A stretch of 55,506 nucleotides of DNA from Paenibacillus sp. VTT E-133291 (GCF_002264395.1 NZ_NFVA01000045.1:1-55506), one strand, 5' to 3'. Positions 16,805 to 26,692 are shown, counted from the stretch's first letter. A program made the numbers and translations. The notes: generated by a model not told the origin, from the letters alone.

Positions 16805-17386
16805 TTACATGCTGACTTTGACCATAGCAGGACGAAGGACTCTATCTTTCAGGAGATATCCCTTTTGGACCTCTTCCGTTACGATACCCTCTTCGTACTC
16901 CTCGCTCTCCACCTGCATAATAGCCTGATGGTATTCAGGATTAAAAGGCTGGCCTACTGTTTCCATAGCCGTAAGTCCCTCGGACTTCAATACCCCATCT
17001 AGCTGACGGAAAATCATATCAACACCCTTAACGAAAGCTTCGGACTCAGGGCTACTAGGAGTAGTGACTAACGCACGCTCGAAATTGTCCAGTACTGAAA
17101 GCAATTCAGTCACGAGCTTGGAGGTGGCATATTGAGCCAACTCTTCTTTCTCCTTCTGAGTACGACGACGGAAGTTATCAAAATCAGCCTGCGCACGCAG
17201 CGCACGTCCTTGATATTCGTCAGCGAGATCCTGCAGACGTTTTACCTCCGCACCTGTGCCTGAAGCACCTTCACTAATTTCTTCTGTCGTAAATGAGTTG
17301 GTTTCAGAAGCTACATTAGCCTCAAGTTCCTCATTTATCAAATCATCTTTGAATTCATTAGCATCTTGAACTTGTTCCTTTTTCAA
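16805..17386 (-). CDS. grpE: Nucleotide exchange factor GrpE
   Basis: GrpE releases ADP from DnaK. The 193-residue protein has a disordered acidic N-terminus (about 55 residues), a long coiled-coil helix (VKRLQDLADEYQGRALRAQA, then DFDNFRRRTQKEKEEL) and the C-terminal beta domain with PFNPEYHQAIMQVES and VLRPAMVKVS. It starts at a TTG preceded by AAGGAGGTG. It lies 49 nt after hrcA and belongs to the CIRCE-controlled cluster. Confidence 0.96.
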   Translation of the reverse strand: MKKEQVQDANEFKDDLINEELEANVASETNSFTTEEISEGASGTGAEVKRLQDLADEYQGRALRAQADFDNFRRRTQKEKEELAQYATSKLVTELLSVLDNFERALVTTPSSPESEAFVKGVDMIFRQLDGVLKSEGLTAMETVGQPFNPEYHQAIMQVESEEYEEGIVTEEVQKGYLLKDRVLRPAMVKVSM

Positions 17387-17435
17387 GTTGTCTTCACCTC
17401 CTTAAAATCATTCACGTAATCAATGTTGACTCTGT

Positions 17436-18467
17436 TCACTTATACCAGTGTGCCAGCATCGCTGTCAAATCTCGGGATAAAATGCCCAAGATCCCCATCA
17501 CTCTTGCATATTCCATTCGTGTCGGACCAAGGATACCTATGCTCCCCAGTGCCTGCCCATCAAGAGAATAAGTGGCGGTGATCAGACTGCAGTTAGCGAA
17601 CGCTTCATGATTGTTCTCCGTCCCTATTCGGACCTGGATACCTGTGCCGCCTGTTGTAGGGGCCAGCATTTTGAGCAATGTAGGCGTCTCTTCCAGCAGA
17701 TCAAGAATGCTTTTCACCTTATCAACATCCTTGAACTCAGGCTGTGTAAGCATATTCGTGGCTCCACTAAGATAGATACGCTGCTCTTGATCACTTTCCA
17801 GCGCAATGTCCAGCACTTGCATTAATTCTTCATAATGTGAGATGTGACGCTGCATTTCCTCGCCAAGCTCGGAATACAGCCGAGTCTTCAGCTTATAGAG
17901 TGGTACATTGACCAGCTTACTATTCAGTAGGTTAACCACTTTCTCCATCTCGGAAACGGATATCTCCGGTGGAATGTTCACCGTACGGTTCTCAACTTGA
18001 CCCGTACTTGTAACAATAATCGCTACAGCGGTTTTATCATCTAGTGGTAACAACTGAAAATGACGCAATGATGTATGAAAAACCTCCGGTCCCAGAAGGA
18101 TGGAAGTGTAATTCGTCATATTGGAAAGAATCATCGCCGCATGTTGGATTACCTGCTCCATCGCATTCAGCTTCTCGGCAAAAAAAGCGCGGATCGTGCC
18201 CATCTCTGCCGTTTCGGCGGAATTCCACGGTACCAGATGATCCACATAATATCGGTATCCTTTATGGGAAGGAATTCTCCCTGCCGATGTATGAGGCTGC
18301 TCGAGATAACCCAAATCCTCTAGGTCAGCCATTTCATTTCGAATGGTCGCAGGGCTGTACCCTACATCACCCCGTTTAGAAATGCTGCGAGATCCTACCG
18401 GTTCTGCGGATGAAATATAATCATCTACAATTGCATTTAGTATCATTCTCTGGCGATCAGTTAACAT
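17436..18467 (-). CDS. hrcA: Heat-inducible transcription repressor HrcA
   Basis: HrcA binds CIRCE and represses class I heat-shock genes, with activity normally assisted by GroEL. An N-terminal winged helix (MLTDRQRMILNAIVDDYI, SRSISKRGDVGYSPATIRNE) is followed by the dimerisation and GAF-like core, ending LGPTRMEYARVMGILG. I chose the ATG at 18467 because AGGAGGGG lies 8 nt upstream. This gives 343 residues, the usual Bacillus length. A longer in-frame extension would run across the CIRCE operator itself. It is the first gene of its operon and controls itself through CIRCE at 18503-18529. Confidence 0.97.
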   Translation of the reverse strand: MLTDRQRMILNAIVDDYISSAEPVGSRSISKRGDVGYSPATIRNEMADLEDLGYLEQPHTSAGRIPSHKGYRYYVDHLVPWNSAETAEMGTIRAFFAEKLNAMEQVIQHAAMILSNMTNYTSILLGPEVFHTSLRHFQLLPLDDKTAVAIIVTSTGQVENRTVNIPPEISVSEMEKVVNLLNSKLVNVPLYKLKTRLYSELGEEMQRHISHYEELMQVLDIALESDQEQRIYLSGATNMLTQPEFKDVDKVKSILDLLEETPTLLKMLAPTTGGTGIQVRIGTENNHEAFANCSLITATYSLDGQALGSIGILGPTRMEYARVMGILGILSRDLTAMLAHWYK

Positions 18468-18502
18468 GTTATCCCCTCCTATCGGCTGTTGGCTCCGATT
18501 CG

Positions 18503-18529
18503 TTAGCACTCGACTCAGATGAGTGCTAA
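18503..18529. promoter_or_regulatory. CIRCE operator (HrcA site)
   Basis: TTAGCACTC-N9-GAGTGCTAA is an exact match to the consensus. It lies 36 nt upstream of the hrcA start and just downstream of the predicted promoter, so HrcA would block transcription. Confidence 0.97.
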
Positions 18530-18540
18530 CCACTAATACA

Positions 18541-18570
18541 AAAATACCAAACTGACATTGACATTGTCAA
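18541..18570 (-). promoter_or_regulatory. Sigma-A promoter of the hrcA operon
   Basis: The minus strand has TTGACA, an 18-nt spacer and TATTTT, immediately upstream of CIRCE. The -35 is perfect and the -10 is weak. Confidence 0.7.
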
Positions 18571-18619
18571 GTGAGTTCAGCATCTTAAGTACTACTTTGT
18601 AGTTTTAAATCATAATCGA

Positions 18620-19075
18620 TTACTCCTGTGCTTCCAATACTCCGTCTGTAGTAATACTGGCAGTATAAGTTGAGCCGTCCCATATTACCGCATTCTGTAT
18701 AGATTCTGCAACAAATCTTAGTGGAACAAGAATGGTTCCGTTCTGCAGAAAGGATTGACCATGTAAAGCTCTAGCCTTACCATTATATATGACCTCACTG
18801 CTGCCCAACTTTAGTTCAAACTCCTTATTGCCCTTCACTCCTGATACGGTTTTGGTTTGGTTATTCCACTCATAAGCTATCCCTAATTTTTCACAAATCG
18901 TTCTAATCGGAACATATACAACTCCGTTTATATACTGGGGTTGGACAGAAAAATCCACTTTCTCGTTATCAATATTAATGGTAATAGGTTTATCCGCGGC
19001 AAAAGCTTGTATTGGTATTACAAAAATAAGCAACAGAGTTAGCAAATATACCGCAGTTTTGTTTGTACGACTCAT
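18620..19075 (-). CDS. Secreted stalk-domain (copper amine oxidase N-like) protein
   Basis: This 151-residue exported protein has a signal peptide (VYLLTLLLIFVIPIQAFAA). The rest is two copies of a stalk-domain-like unit: VPIRTICEKLGIAYEWNNQT with VSGVKG, and VPLRFVAESIQNAVIWDGST. This fits the Cu_amine_oxidN1 family, common as repeats in Paenibacillus envelope proteins. It is not an enzyme on its own. I chose the ATG at 19075 because GGAGGG lies 7 nt upstream. It lies between hrcA and hemW as an accessory gene. Confidence 0.85.
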   Translation of the reverse strand: MSRTNKTAVYLLTLLLIFVIPIQAFAADKPITINIDNEKVDFSVQPQYINGVVYVPIRTICEKLGIAYEWNNQTKTVSGVKGNKEFELKLGSSEVIYNGKARALHGQSFLQNGTILVPLRFVAESIQNAVIWDGSTYTASITTDGVLEAQE

Positions 19076-19208
19076 CCTAATTCCCTCCATTCGATTAAGT
19101 AACCAACATTCAAAGGTTCATCATTACACTTATTCAAAAATATCCCAATCTAAAGTATAAAGTAGCACCATCTTTCTGTCCATTCATATAATCCATTCTA
19201 CAATAACA

Positions 19209-19252
19209 GAAAAAACACCCCCAATAGTCGGATAACAGACTAATGGAAGTGC
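19209..19252 (-). terminator. Terminator of the GNAT gene
   Basis: On the minus strand CACTTCCATTAGTC pairs with GACTATTGGGGGTG (with G-U pairs), followed by six T. It lies about 30 nt past the acetyltransferase stop. Confidence 0.75.
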
Positions 19253-19280
19253 ATTATATTCATAATAAGCGACTACACGC

Positions 19281-19790
19281 TCAGTTCAGCATCTTAAGTA
19301 CTGCTATTTCATCGCAGGCATGCTGCTTTTTACAATTCACGCAATCTGTCCATACCTTTTCGGGAAAAATCTCTTTCTCCACGACTTCGAATCCATTTCT
19401 TAGAAAGAAATCAACGGCGTAGGTTAGTGCCATGACTTTAGGGATTTTCTGGTTTCTGGCTTCCTCCACCAACTTCGCCAAAATCATAGAGCCTATACCT
19501 TTTCCCTTACCCTCGTCATTCAAGCCGATCGAGCGAATCTCAACGAGATCATTCCCGAGCTTGAAAAGCGAACCACAGCCTACGAATCTACCCTCAATTT
19601 CGGCAATCACAAATTGATCGATCTGGCGAGTCAGCGCCTGCCTGGAACGGGGCAACATGATCCCGCGCTGTGCGTATTCTTCTATCATCAGATACAACGG
19701 TTCAACATCTTCTATCACAGCATTTCTGCAAATCACCTGTGCGTCTCCTGCTGGAGACGAATGGCGGATCATTTCCGTTTTGGCAAGCAC
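19281..19790 (-). CDS. GNAT N-acetyltransferase, ArgA-like
   Basis: This 169-residue acetyl-CoA-dependent acyltransferase has the GNAT fold. RNAVIEDVEPLYLMIEEYA begins the domain, and the acetyl-CoA loop GKGKGIGSMIL is at about residues 111-121. The C-terminal WTDCVNCKKQHACDE segment, with three cysteines, is typical of short N-acetylglutamate synthase-like proteins. It may make N-acetylglutamate, but no arginine genes are nearby, so the substrate is open. It is transcribed alone, with a terminator after it. Confidence 0.85.
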   Translation of the reverse strand: MLAKTEMIRHSSPAGDAQVICRNAVIEDVEPLYLMIEEYAQRGIMLPRSRQALTRQIDQFVIAEIEGRFVGCGSLFKLGNDLVEIRSIGLNDEGKGKGIGSMILAKLVEEARNQKIPKVMALTYAVDFFLRNGFEVVEKEIFPEKVWTDCVNCKKQHACDEIAVLKMLN

Positions 19791-19865
19791 TTTAATTCAC
19801 CCCTCTGTTGATAATATGAATAAATATACAACAGAGTGAATTACAATTCAAGGGGTATTTTAAAA

Positions 19866-21038
19866 TTAAGCTTCTGTCAGTGCGCCTACAAATTCCGCGA
19901 AAACATCGTTACCAAAAAGGATCCCTTGCTTGCTGAGTCGGTAGGCCCCCTCTTCATGCTCAAGTAAACCCGCATGCAGCATCTTATGCAAGGATTTCGC
20001 AAATACATCCTCTATTGAACGCCCAAATTGCGCCTGAAAAGCCTCATTAGAAACACCTTCATGCATACGTAAGCCAACCATCATAAAGTCTTCCATCGCT
20101 TCTGCTTCAGTGATTGGGTATGCGTCTAAACGAGGCAGGCCTTTGCGTGTTGCTTCAACGTAAGGATTTACGCCCTTAACATTAATATGACGCTGGCGAC
20201 CCACATATCCATGTGCACCTGCTCCGAGACCATAATAATCTTCATTGCGCCAGTAAGTGATATTGTGACGACTCTCCATACCTGGTTTTGCGAAGTTACT
20301 GATTTCGTATTGGTTATAACCCGCTTCCTTCATAGATGACATCAACAAGAGATACATTTGCAGTTCATCTTCTTCATTAGGAAGAGGAAGTTTGTTCTTA
20401 TTAAATAGGGTGTGAAAAAGAGTGTTCTCCTCCACCTTCAAGCTGTAAATAGAATAGTGGGGTAAATCTAGCTCGAGCGCCTTACGAATACTTTCGCCCA
20501 GCATCTCTACAGTTTGGTTCGGCAAACCAAACATAAGGTCAACCGACAGGTTGTTAAGACCAACTGCACGGGCATTCTCCAAGCTGCGGTATACATCGTC
20601 AACATTATGAATCCGGCCAATGCCCGTAAGGAGTTCGTTCTGAAACGCCTGAACACCAAAGCTCACCCGATTCACGCCGCCTTCTTTCATAACCGTCAAC
20701 TTATCTCTATCCGTAGTTCCAGGATTTGCTTCCATAGAGAACTCGATATCTTTATCCCAGTTTGGGAAATGTGTCCGAACTGATTTTAGAAAATAAGCCA
20801 TCTCATCCGGCTTCAGTACGGTTGGGGTGCCACCGCCGACAAAGATCGTTTTGATAACACCCGGTGGAGTATTCTTGACGGTCAGCTCCATTTCTCGATC
20901 CAAAGCCTCCAGATAATCCATAACCGGCTGATCCTTGAGAACGTAGGAATTAAAATCACAATAAAAGCACTTATTGGTACAAAAAGGAATATGAATGTAT
21001 ACGGCCTCAGGGGGACGGCCATTAGTATTCGTGGTCAT
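19866..21038 (-). CDS. hemW: Radical SAM heme chaperone HemW
   Basis: This radical SAM enzyme of the HemN/HemW family has 390 residues. The iron-sulfur motif CTNKCFYCDF lies near residues 19-28, followed by FVGGGTPTVL and the SAM-binding segment EANPGTTD. HemW proteins are heme-binding chaperones for respiratory enzymes. They differ from HemN oxidase by lacking its N-terminal extension, as here. lepA-hemW-hrcA is the ancestral order in Bacillus. Here other genes lie on both sides. AAAGGAG precedes the ATG. Confidence 0.93.
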   Translation of the reverse strand: MTTNTNGRPPEAVYIHIPFCTNKCFYCDFNSYVLKDQPVMDYLEALDREMELTVKNTPPGVIKTIFVGGGTPTVLKPDEMAYFLKSVRTHFPNWDKDIEFSMEANPGTTDRDKLTVMKEGGVNRVSFGVQAFQNELLTGIGRIHNVDDVYRSLENARAVGLNNLSVDLMFGLPNQTVEMLGESIRKALELDLPHYSIYSLKVEENTLFHTLFNKNKLPLPNEEDELQMYLLLMSSMKEAGYNQYEISNFAKPGMESRHNITYWRNEDYYGLGAGAHGYVGRQRHINVKGVNPYVEATRKGLPRLDAYPITEAEAMEDFMMVGLRMHEGVSNEAFQAQFGRSIEDVFAKSLHKMLHAGLLEHEEGAYRLSKQGILFGNDVFAEFVGALTEA

Positions 21039-21091
21039 TAGCTGTCTCCTTTATATAAAAATATCGTTTGACTAGTGTAATCTAAAAAACA

Positions 21092-21119
21092 AGAAAAGGG
21101 AAGCCTGACGGCTTCCCTC
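21092..21119 (-). terminator. Terminator of the sugar-uptake operon
   Basis: On the minus strand GGGAAGCC-gtca-GGCTTCCC is followed by TTTTC. It lies after the FAD oxidoreductase gene and its 3' palindrome. Confidence 0.75.
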
Positions 21120-21187
21120 TAAGGGGCGCTCATTTATAAATGATCTCTATTTTAAAATACAAAAAAGTATAAGTTTTACGTTATCCT

Positions 21188-21258
21188 ATATATTTTGTAT
21201 TTCTCGCAGAAACGGATACCGTCCCTAAAAGGACGGCTAAGCCGTTTCTTCTTAATAT
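21188..21258. repeat. Dispersed long palindrome, copy 2
   Basis: TATTTCTCGCAGAAACGG...ACCGTCCCTAAAAGGACGGC...CCGTTTCTTC-TTAATATA. The inner arms CCGTCC/GGACGG are perfect. The element overlaps the last codons and stop of the FAD oxidoreductase gene at 21252. Confidence 0.75.
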
Positions 21259-23501
21259 ATCCGCATTTCCACAAGCTCTGCACGTTCTCCTCCGTTAGTT
21301 TCATGAATAACGATCCGAACAGCGTCCGTAAGGACAGGCTTCTCTAAACGCTGTATGTTCTTCCGCCGATGATTGTCTTTGACGCGGAACATGACTTGCC
21401 ACACGCCATCAATGAGCAACTCTACATCGTAAGCCTTTACTAGTTCAGGAATCACTAGAAATGGCGTTTCATGGTGATGTAAGTTAATAAGATCCTCATT
21501 AACATCATCGTTAAAGGTAAAATGAATTTCAGAGACTGAAGCAGCATCCGGCAGACGCGCCTCTAACCACTCCGTTCTACCAGCAGTCATCGGCTCAGAA
21601 ACCCAGCTATGTGGCCCTGCAAAAGGCCGGACATACCCGTCAGTGACTTTGGATGCAGCATATGCGGATGTTTCAACCGCAAAGCAGAAATGCCTGCGTA
21701 CAAGCTGTTTCATGCTCCACTCCATCACCGGCTGATCTGGCTGATGATCCTCCAGCGCTGAATCGACTACAGGTTTAACGCCTCGCTCAAATGTAATAAC
21801 ACCTGTGATTGGGGTTTCTGAAATATGCAATTGAATATGCTCATTAGCTCGAATAATAGCGAAGATATTACATTCGCCGATTGAACTCCACTGCTCCTCT
21901 TGTACTGGAACATCAATCCATTGCTGATCCCCAGCTTGTAGTATTACAACTTCAACCTGTCTACACTCTGCTGGAACGTAATTTTCCGCACGCCCAGTCG
22001 TCCATAGCTCAACGGTCAGCTCTGACTGAGAACTTGCTGACACAAGCAGCTTCAACCCCAGGATATTACCTTCAACCGGAAACAAAATTCCTACGTCATG
22101 AGAAAGCTCATAAGCTTCAGCTGGACGATCCAGTAATATGCCTTTCATCGTACTGGACGCATGAATCTCACTATTTCTCGCGAGGTCTAAAGGATCTTCG
22201 TTACGCAATCCAATAATCGAAGCATCTTGCTTTAACATCACCTGTTGCAATTCATGTATATGCTGCTTGCGAATTTCACGAGGGGATACACCTTTGATGA
22301 CGGATAATGCTGCACCTGTTCCAGCCGCTTCACCCATGATCGCACAGGTCGCCATGACGCGAGTTGTTCCAAAAGCCACATGAGATGCGCTGATATTCCG
22401 ACCCGCGAAAAGTAGGTTCCGCACATTCTTCGAATAGAGTGAACTAAATGGAATATGATAGATCCCATTCGCATGCAGATGCTTCGAGCCGCTCTCTTGT
22501 GCGTACATCCCTTGCGGTGGATGCAAATCAATCGACCAACCTCCGAATCCAATCCGGTCTTCAAATTCACGCTGCGCGAGAATATCATTTTGCGTTAGAA
22601 TCGTGTCGCCAACAAACCGTCTGTATTCACGTTTACCCGGAATCGAGCCAACCCACTCCAGCGTCATATTTTCGGCATCAAAATGACCTGAATTTTTAAT
22701 ATAATCCCAAATCCCATAAATAACAGAGGATAGCTCATCACGTATTCGTTCATTCTCATCCACCGTATCAAGCTCACCGCCCCACTCAATCCACCAGTAG
22801 TGACAGCCTGAATCTCCACTCCGAATGACCCGACGGATCGGGATCGACGTTGTCGTGATATCCTTCGCGAACGATGGTGCAACATAACGTACCGGTTTTC
22901 CTGTATCCTGTGTATAAAACAATAATGTACTGCCTAATGTGATGTTATCAGGCACTTCTGGTGCCCATTCCTCATTAAATTCATGCCGGGCTTCACGTCC
23001 TAACCGGAAATCAGCCCCTGCTAGAAAGCCTACCAAACCATCACCCGTACAATCGATGAACGCCTCACTCTCGAACGTAATCAACCGCTCAGATCCCATC
23101 ATCCAACCGATCACACTGCGAATCGTACGATCCCCTTCCTCACCTTCCGCTTCCACTTCGCGTACATCGGTATTTAGAAACAAGCTGATATTCGACTCTG
23201 CCTTCACGGCTTCGAGTAAGGTTAGATCCCATAAGTATGGATTTCCCTCCGGGTTCCGGTATTGATTCTCGATGAATAACTCACCCATAATGCCTGTCTC
23301 ACGTGCATATCGATTTACACCATGTCCTGTTGCACCACATACCCATACCCGAACCTCTGAACTCGAGTTACCACCAAGTACAGGACGATTCTGCACTAGC
23401 GATACTGTTAACCCAAGGCGCGCTGCAGCGATCGCCGCGTTCATCCCTGCAAGTCCCCCACCGACTATTGTTACATCGGATTTAACCGTTTCTGTTCTCA
23501 T
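21252..23501 (-). CDS. FAD-dependent oxidoreductase with C-terminal sandwich domain, in a sugar-uptake operon
   Basis: This 749-residue protein has no signal peptide. An N-terminal Rossmann dinucleotide site (VTIVGGGLAGMNAAIAAARL, about 9-28) is followed by FAD-contact segments (LGGNSSSEVRVW, DCTGDGLVGFLAGADFRLG) and, near residues 370-400, NLLFAGRNISASHVAFGTTR. This fits the FAD_oxidored (PF12831) superfamily. The last ~200 residues look like an F5/8-type beta sandwich (EWLEARLPDAASVSEIHFTF). It is the last gene of an operon with an ABC sugar importer, so it probably acts on an imported carbohydrate derivative. No specific substrate is apparent. AGGAGGG precedes the ATG. Confidence 0.85.
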   Translation of the reverse strand: MRTETVKSDVTIVGGGLAGMNAAIAAARLGLTVSLVQNRPVLGGNSSSEVRVWVCGATGHGVNRYARETGIMGELFIENQYRNPEGNPYLWDLTLLEAVKAESNISLFLNTDVREVEAEGEEGDRTIRSVIGWMMGSERLITFESEAFIDCTGDGLVGFLAGADFRLGREARHEFNEEWAPEVPDNITLGSTLLFYTQDTGKPVRYVAPSFAKDITTTSIPIRRVIRSGDSGCHYWWIEWGGELDTVDENERIRDELSSVIYGIWDYIKNSGHFDAENMTLEWVGSIPGKREYRRFVGDTILTQNDILAQREFEDRIGFGGWSIDLHPPQGMYAQESGSKHLHANGIYHIPFSSLYSKNVRNLLFAGRNISASHVAFGTTRVMATCAIMGEAAGTGAALSVIKGVSPREIRKQHIHELQQVMLKQDASIIGLRNEDPLDLARNSEIHASSTMKGILLDRPAEAYELSHDVGILFPVEGNILGLKLLVSASSQSELTVELWTTGRAENYVPAECRQVEVVILQAGDQQWIDVPVQEEQWSSIGECNIFAIIRANEHIQLHISETPITGVITFERGVKPVVDSALEDHQPDQPVMEWSMKQLVRRHFCFAVETSAYAASKVTDGYVRPFAGPHSWVSEPMTAGRTEWLEARLPDAASVSEIHFTFNDDVNEDLINLHHHETPFLVIPELVKAYDVELLIDGVWQVMFRVKDNHRRKNIQRLEKPVLTDAVRIVIHETNGGERAELVEMRIY

Positions 23502-23521
23502 GTTAAGTATCCCTCCTAAAG

Positions 23522-24349
23522 TTAGCCTTTCACAGCCGAACTTGAAATCCCTTGAATAATGTATTTCTGACCCACAAAGAAGATAATAATCATTGGAATT
23601 ATCGCAGCCGATGAAGCAGCCATCATCCCGTTGTAGTCCACATTGTTCTCAAGAATAAAATTCTGCAATCCAAGCGGAATGGTATATAGCTTAGGACTTT
23701 GCAAGAATACAAGCGCATTCTCATAATCATTCCATTGCCAGGAGAAATCGAGGATAGCAAACGTTGCTATTGCTGGCTTCGCTAATGGCAGAATTAAGCG
23801 AAAAAATATTTTGTAATGCCCCGCCCCATCCAAAAAAGCAGATTCCGTAATTTCCTTAGGAATGCTCATGAAGAACTGCCGAAGCATAAATACACCGAAG
23901 ATCGAGAACATGGCTGGCAGGATGAGCGCCCAATGCGTATTGTAAATCCCCACCCAGTTAAACATGATAAACTTTGGAACAAAAAGCACCTGAGGTGGGA
24001 CCATCATCATCGATAGATATATGACAAATAGTCCATCTCGCCCTTTGAACGACGTACGTGAAAATCCGTAAGCGGCAAGGGCAGATAGAAACACAGCCCC
24101 CACAGTTCCAATCATTGAAATCTTAAGAGAATTTAAATAATAAGGAACAAAATCATGGCTTCCTGTCCACACCCGGATATGATTGCTCCAGTTGAGAGAT
24201 GAAGGCAGCCATTTGTTAAACACCTCGGCAGGTGTCTGAAAGGATGTGCTGAGCATCCATAGGAAAGGCACAATCATAAATAGTCCTAGAATAAACATGA
24301 TGATCGTTACTGGCAGTTTCACCTTCATGTTTCCTGCATTTTCATTCAT
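23522..24349 (-). CDS. Carbohydrate ABC transporter permease (MalG type)
   Basis: The 275-residue inner-membrane permease has six membrane segments. The EAA loop is visible as KEITESAFLDGAGHYKIFFR, then LILPLAKPAIAT. It pairs with the MalF-type permease upstream (24412-25296). It starts at an ATG with AAAGGAG. No ATPase gene is present here. A shared MsmX-type ATPase elsewhere would be expected, as is normal in Bacillales. Confidence 0.93.
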   Translation of the reverse strand: MNENAGNMKVKLPVTIIMFILGLFMIVPFLWMLSTSFQTPAEVFNKWLPSSLNWSNHIRVWTGSHDFVPYYLNSLKISMIGTVGAVFLSALAAYGFSRTSFKGRDGLFVIYLSMMMVPPQVLFVPKFIMFNWVGIYNTHWALILPAMFSIFGVFMLRQFFMSIPKEITESAFLDGAGHYKIFFRLILPLAKPAIATFAILDFSWQWNDYENALVFLQSPKLYTIPLGLQNFILENNVDYNGMMAASSAAIIPMIIIFFVGQKYIIQGISSSAVKG

Positions 24350-24411
24350 ACCGCCTGCTCCTTTAATTTATGGTTTCAGGGCCCCCGCAAAGCCCCACTT
24401 TATGGGGTCAT

Positions 24412-25296
24412 TTAGTAATGAACCCAGCGCTTTTGGCCGATCCACTGAAAGACTGTAATGACGAGAATGACGGCGAACAAGAACCATGAAATGGCTGAAG
24501 CGTATCCCATATCGTAATAACTGAATGCTGTTTTATAAACGAATAGTGATAAGACCGTCGTACTTCCGCTAGGACCTCCAGCCGTAATGGCTTGAATAAT
24601 CGAGAATGATTTCATCGTCATAATTAATCCGGTAATCATTAATAGGAAGGTTGTTGGACTAACAAGAGGCCATACAATTTTCCATGTTGTTTTGAAAGTG
24701 CTTGCACCATCAATCCGAGCAGCTTCCAGCTGTTCTGTCGAAATTTCCTGTAGTGCTGCTAAATAGATGATCATATTGTAGCCAAGCATCAGCCAGATTT
24801 GTACGATATCAATGGCATACATTGCGGTTTCCGTATCCGCAAACCAGCCTGGCGGCGATGTTATGCCAATCCAGCGAAGCATTTCATTGATGGGTCCCTG
24901 TGAAGGCTGAAATAACAGCATCCAGACAAATGCAATGGCTACTCCACTGGAGATATACGGTAGGAAGAACATTCCACGTAATATGCCTTTAAGATACACA
25001 CTGCGGTTTAGAAATAGCGCTACAATAAAGGCGAGCACCATCGATACTGGAACCGATATCAGGAATATCACCGTATATTTGATCGAGGCATAGAAATTAT
25101 CGTCATGGAACAACCGTTTGAGATTATCCAGCCCAGTAAATTGCCAATTCGGATTTGAAAATTGATAATTCGTAAACATGAGAACAAAGGAATAGATTGC
25201 AGGAATAATAAAGAATAAGAGAATACCAATCATATTCGGAAGAATAAAGGTCATGCCGATCCAGCCTTGTCTGTCCATCCAGCTTCTCCGCTTCAC
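24412..25296 (-). CDS. Carbohydrate ABC transporter permease (MalF type)
   Basis: The 294-residue permease has an N-terminal cytoplasmic tail, a membrane segment (MIGILLFFIIPAIYSFVLMF) and a further five helices. The EAA loop is ISTEQLEAARIDGASTFKTT with WKIVWPLVSPT. It forms the translocation channel with the 23522-24349 permease. The start is a GTG preceded by AAAGGCGG. Confidence 0.93.
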   Translation of the reverse strand: MKRRSWMDRQGWIGMTFILPNMIGILLFFIIPAIYSFVLMFTNYQFSNPNWQFTGLDNLKRLFHDDNFYASIKYTVIFLISVPVSMVLAFIVALFLNRSVYLKGILRGMFFLPYISSGVAIAFVWMLLFQPSQGPINEMLRWIGITSPPGWFADTETAMYAIDIVQIWLMLGYNMIIYLAALQEISTEQLEAARIDGASTFKTTWKIVWPLVSPTTFLLMITGLIMTMKSFSIIQAITAGGPSGSTTVLSLFVYKTAFSYYDMGYASAISWFLFAVILVITVFQWIGQKRWVHY

Positions 25297-25387
25297 GGTA
25301 TCGCCGCCTTTCGTATGCTGAAAAATGGGTATACGAAAGAGAAGAACGAAGAAATCTTCCTCCTTCTCTTTTGTGCTAACTATTTCA

Positions 25388-26692
25388 TTATTTCAATAAC
25401 TCTTGCGAACGGGTTTGCATATTCTTCATCGTGGTTTCAATATCTTGCTTATTTAAGAAGTATTTTTCATACTCTTCTTTACGTGCATCAATGGCTTGTT
25501 GAGTTACATTTAGCTGGAAGGATGGGAATTTGCCGAATACAATTTTATTCATTGAATCTGTATCATATTTGTCTTCCACACCCTTCATGAGAAGGCTCAT
25601 TGCTTCCTTACTATCTACACTCTTAGAGGCTGGAATACGACCACCGCTTGCCATTGGCAGCATACCGCCATCCGCATACCATTTTGCGAACTCCCAAGCT
25701 GCATCCAGGTTCTTGGATTTCGCATTAAGAGCAAGCATGTCACCCACACCGCCCGAATATTTATAATCCTTTTGATCTTTATTCACTTTTGGAATCGCAG
25801 CGAACGCGGTTTTGAAATCATGCGGATAGTCTTTCAAGTTGTTCGCATTTCGGAAAATAAACTCACCTGCTGCCAGCATTGCCGCTTTGCCTTGCAGGAA
25901 CATGGTATCAACCGGCATCTTACTGGTCAGTTGCTCGCCATATTCCGGTGTGGATTTGTCCACGAACATCATGTTATGCAATATTTCCAGGTGTTCTTTC
26001 CATAGATCATTCCCAAAGTTTGAAGTACCATCCGCCTGTTTCACACCCATTCCAGCAAGCGTACCGTCCATCGTTGTTGAGAAGGAGGAATCTGCCTGCA
26101 ATAATCCGTACACACCAGGCTTTGTCAGCTTCTTCGCATACTCCTCAAGATCTGACCAGGTCCAGTCCACCGCAGGAATCGGTAATCCTGCTGCATCCAG
26201 CATATCTTTGTTCAACCATACAAACGCCATATTTTTCTTTGTTGGAATCCCATAGTACTTATCATTGATTTTCCACATCGCTGCGTCCTCGCCGATCTGG
26301 CTGTCGATGTCATAATCTGTTTTCGTGCTTAGATCCAAGGCAACGCCTGCATCCATACGTTTCTGTAAATGAGCAAGATCGTAGTTCATGAAAAGGTCTA
26401 TGTTTTGATTGGTCATCAAGGCAGTGTCCAGCTTTAAGTTTCCAGCATCGTCATTTACATTACGGATATACTCGACTTGAATGTCTGGATGATCTTTATT
26501 CCAGTTATCAATTACAGCTTGAGGCCCGGCTTCTGCAGGAACGGCCCCCCACATCGTAAGCTTTATTTTCTCCTTTGCTGTTTGTCCATTTGCACTGCCC
26601 TGCGCATCATTACTTCCACTAGTACCACAACCAGCCAGCATCGTACCTGCTAATAAGACAGAAAGCACTGCAGGAACCCACTTTTTCTTCAT
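25388..26692 (-). CDS. Extracellular sugar-binding lipoprotein of the ABC importer
   Basis: This 434-residue lipoprotein has a lipobox (LLAGTMLAGC, Cys22) and a Gly/Ser-rich spacer, then a family-1 extracellular solute-binding fold (KIKLTMWGAVPAEAG, then SGGVGDMLALNAKS and AWEFAKWYADGG). It captures a carbohydrate for the two downstream permeases. It lies 95 nt after the response regulator and is the first gene of the transport operon. The ligand cannot be read from the sequence. Confidence 0.92.
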   Translation of the reverse strand: MKKKWVPAVLSVLLAGTMLAGCGTSGSNDAQGSANGQTAKEKIKLTMWGAVPAEAGPQAVIDNWNKDHPDIQVEYIRNVNDDAGNLKLDTALMTNQNIDLFMNYDLAHLQKRMDAGVALDLSTKTDYDIDSQIGEDAAMWKINDKYYGIPTKKNMAFVWLNKDMLDAAGLPIPAVDWTWSDLEEYAKKLTKPGVYGLLQADSSFSTTMDGTLAGMGVKQADGTSNFGNDLWKEHLEILHNMMFVDKSTPEYGEQLTSKMPVDTMFLQGKAAMLAAGEFIFRNANNLKDYPHDFKTAFAAIPKVNKDQKDYKYSGGVGDMLALNAKSKNLDAAWEFAKWYADGGMLPMASGGRIPASKSVDSKEAMSLLMKGVEDKYDTDSMNKIVFGKFPSFQLNVTQQAIDARKEEYEKYFLNKQDIETTMKNMQTRSQELLK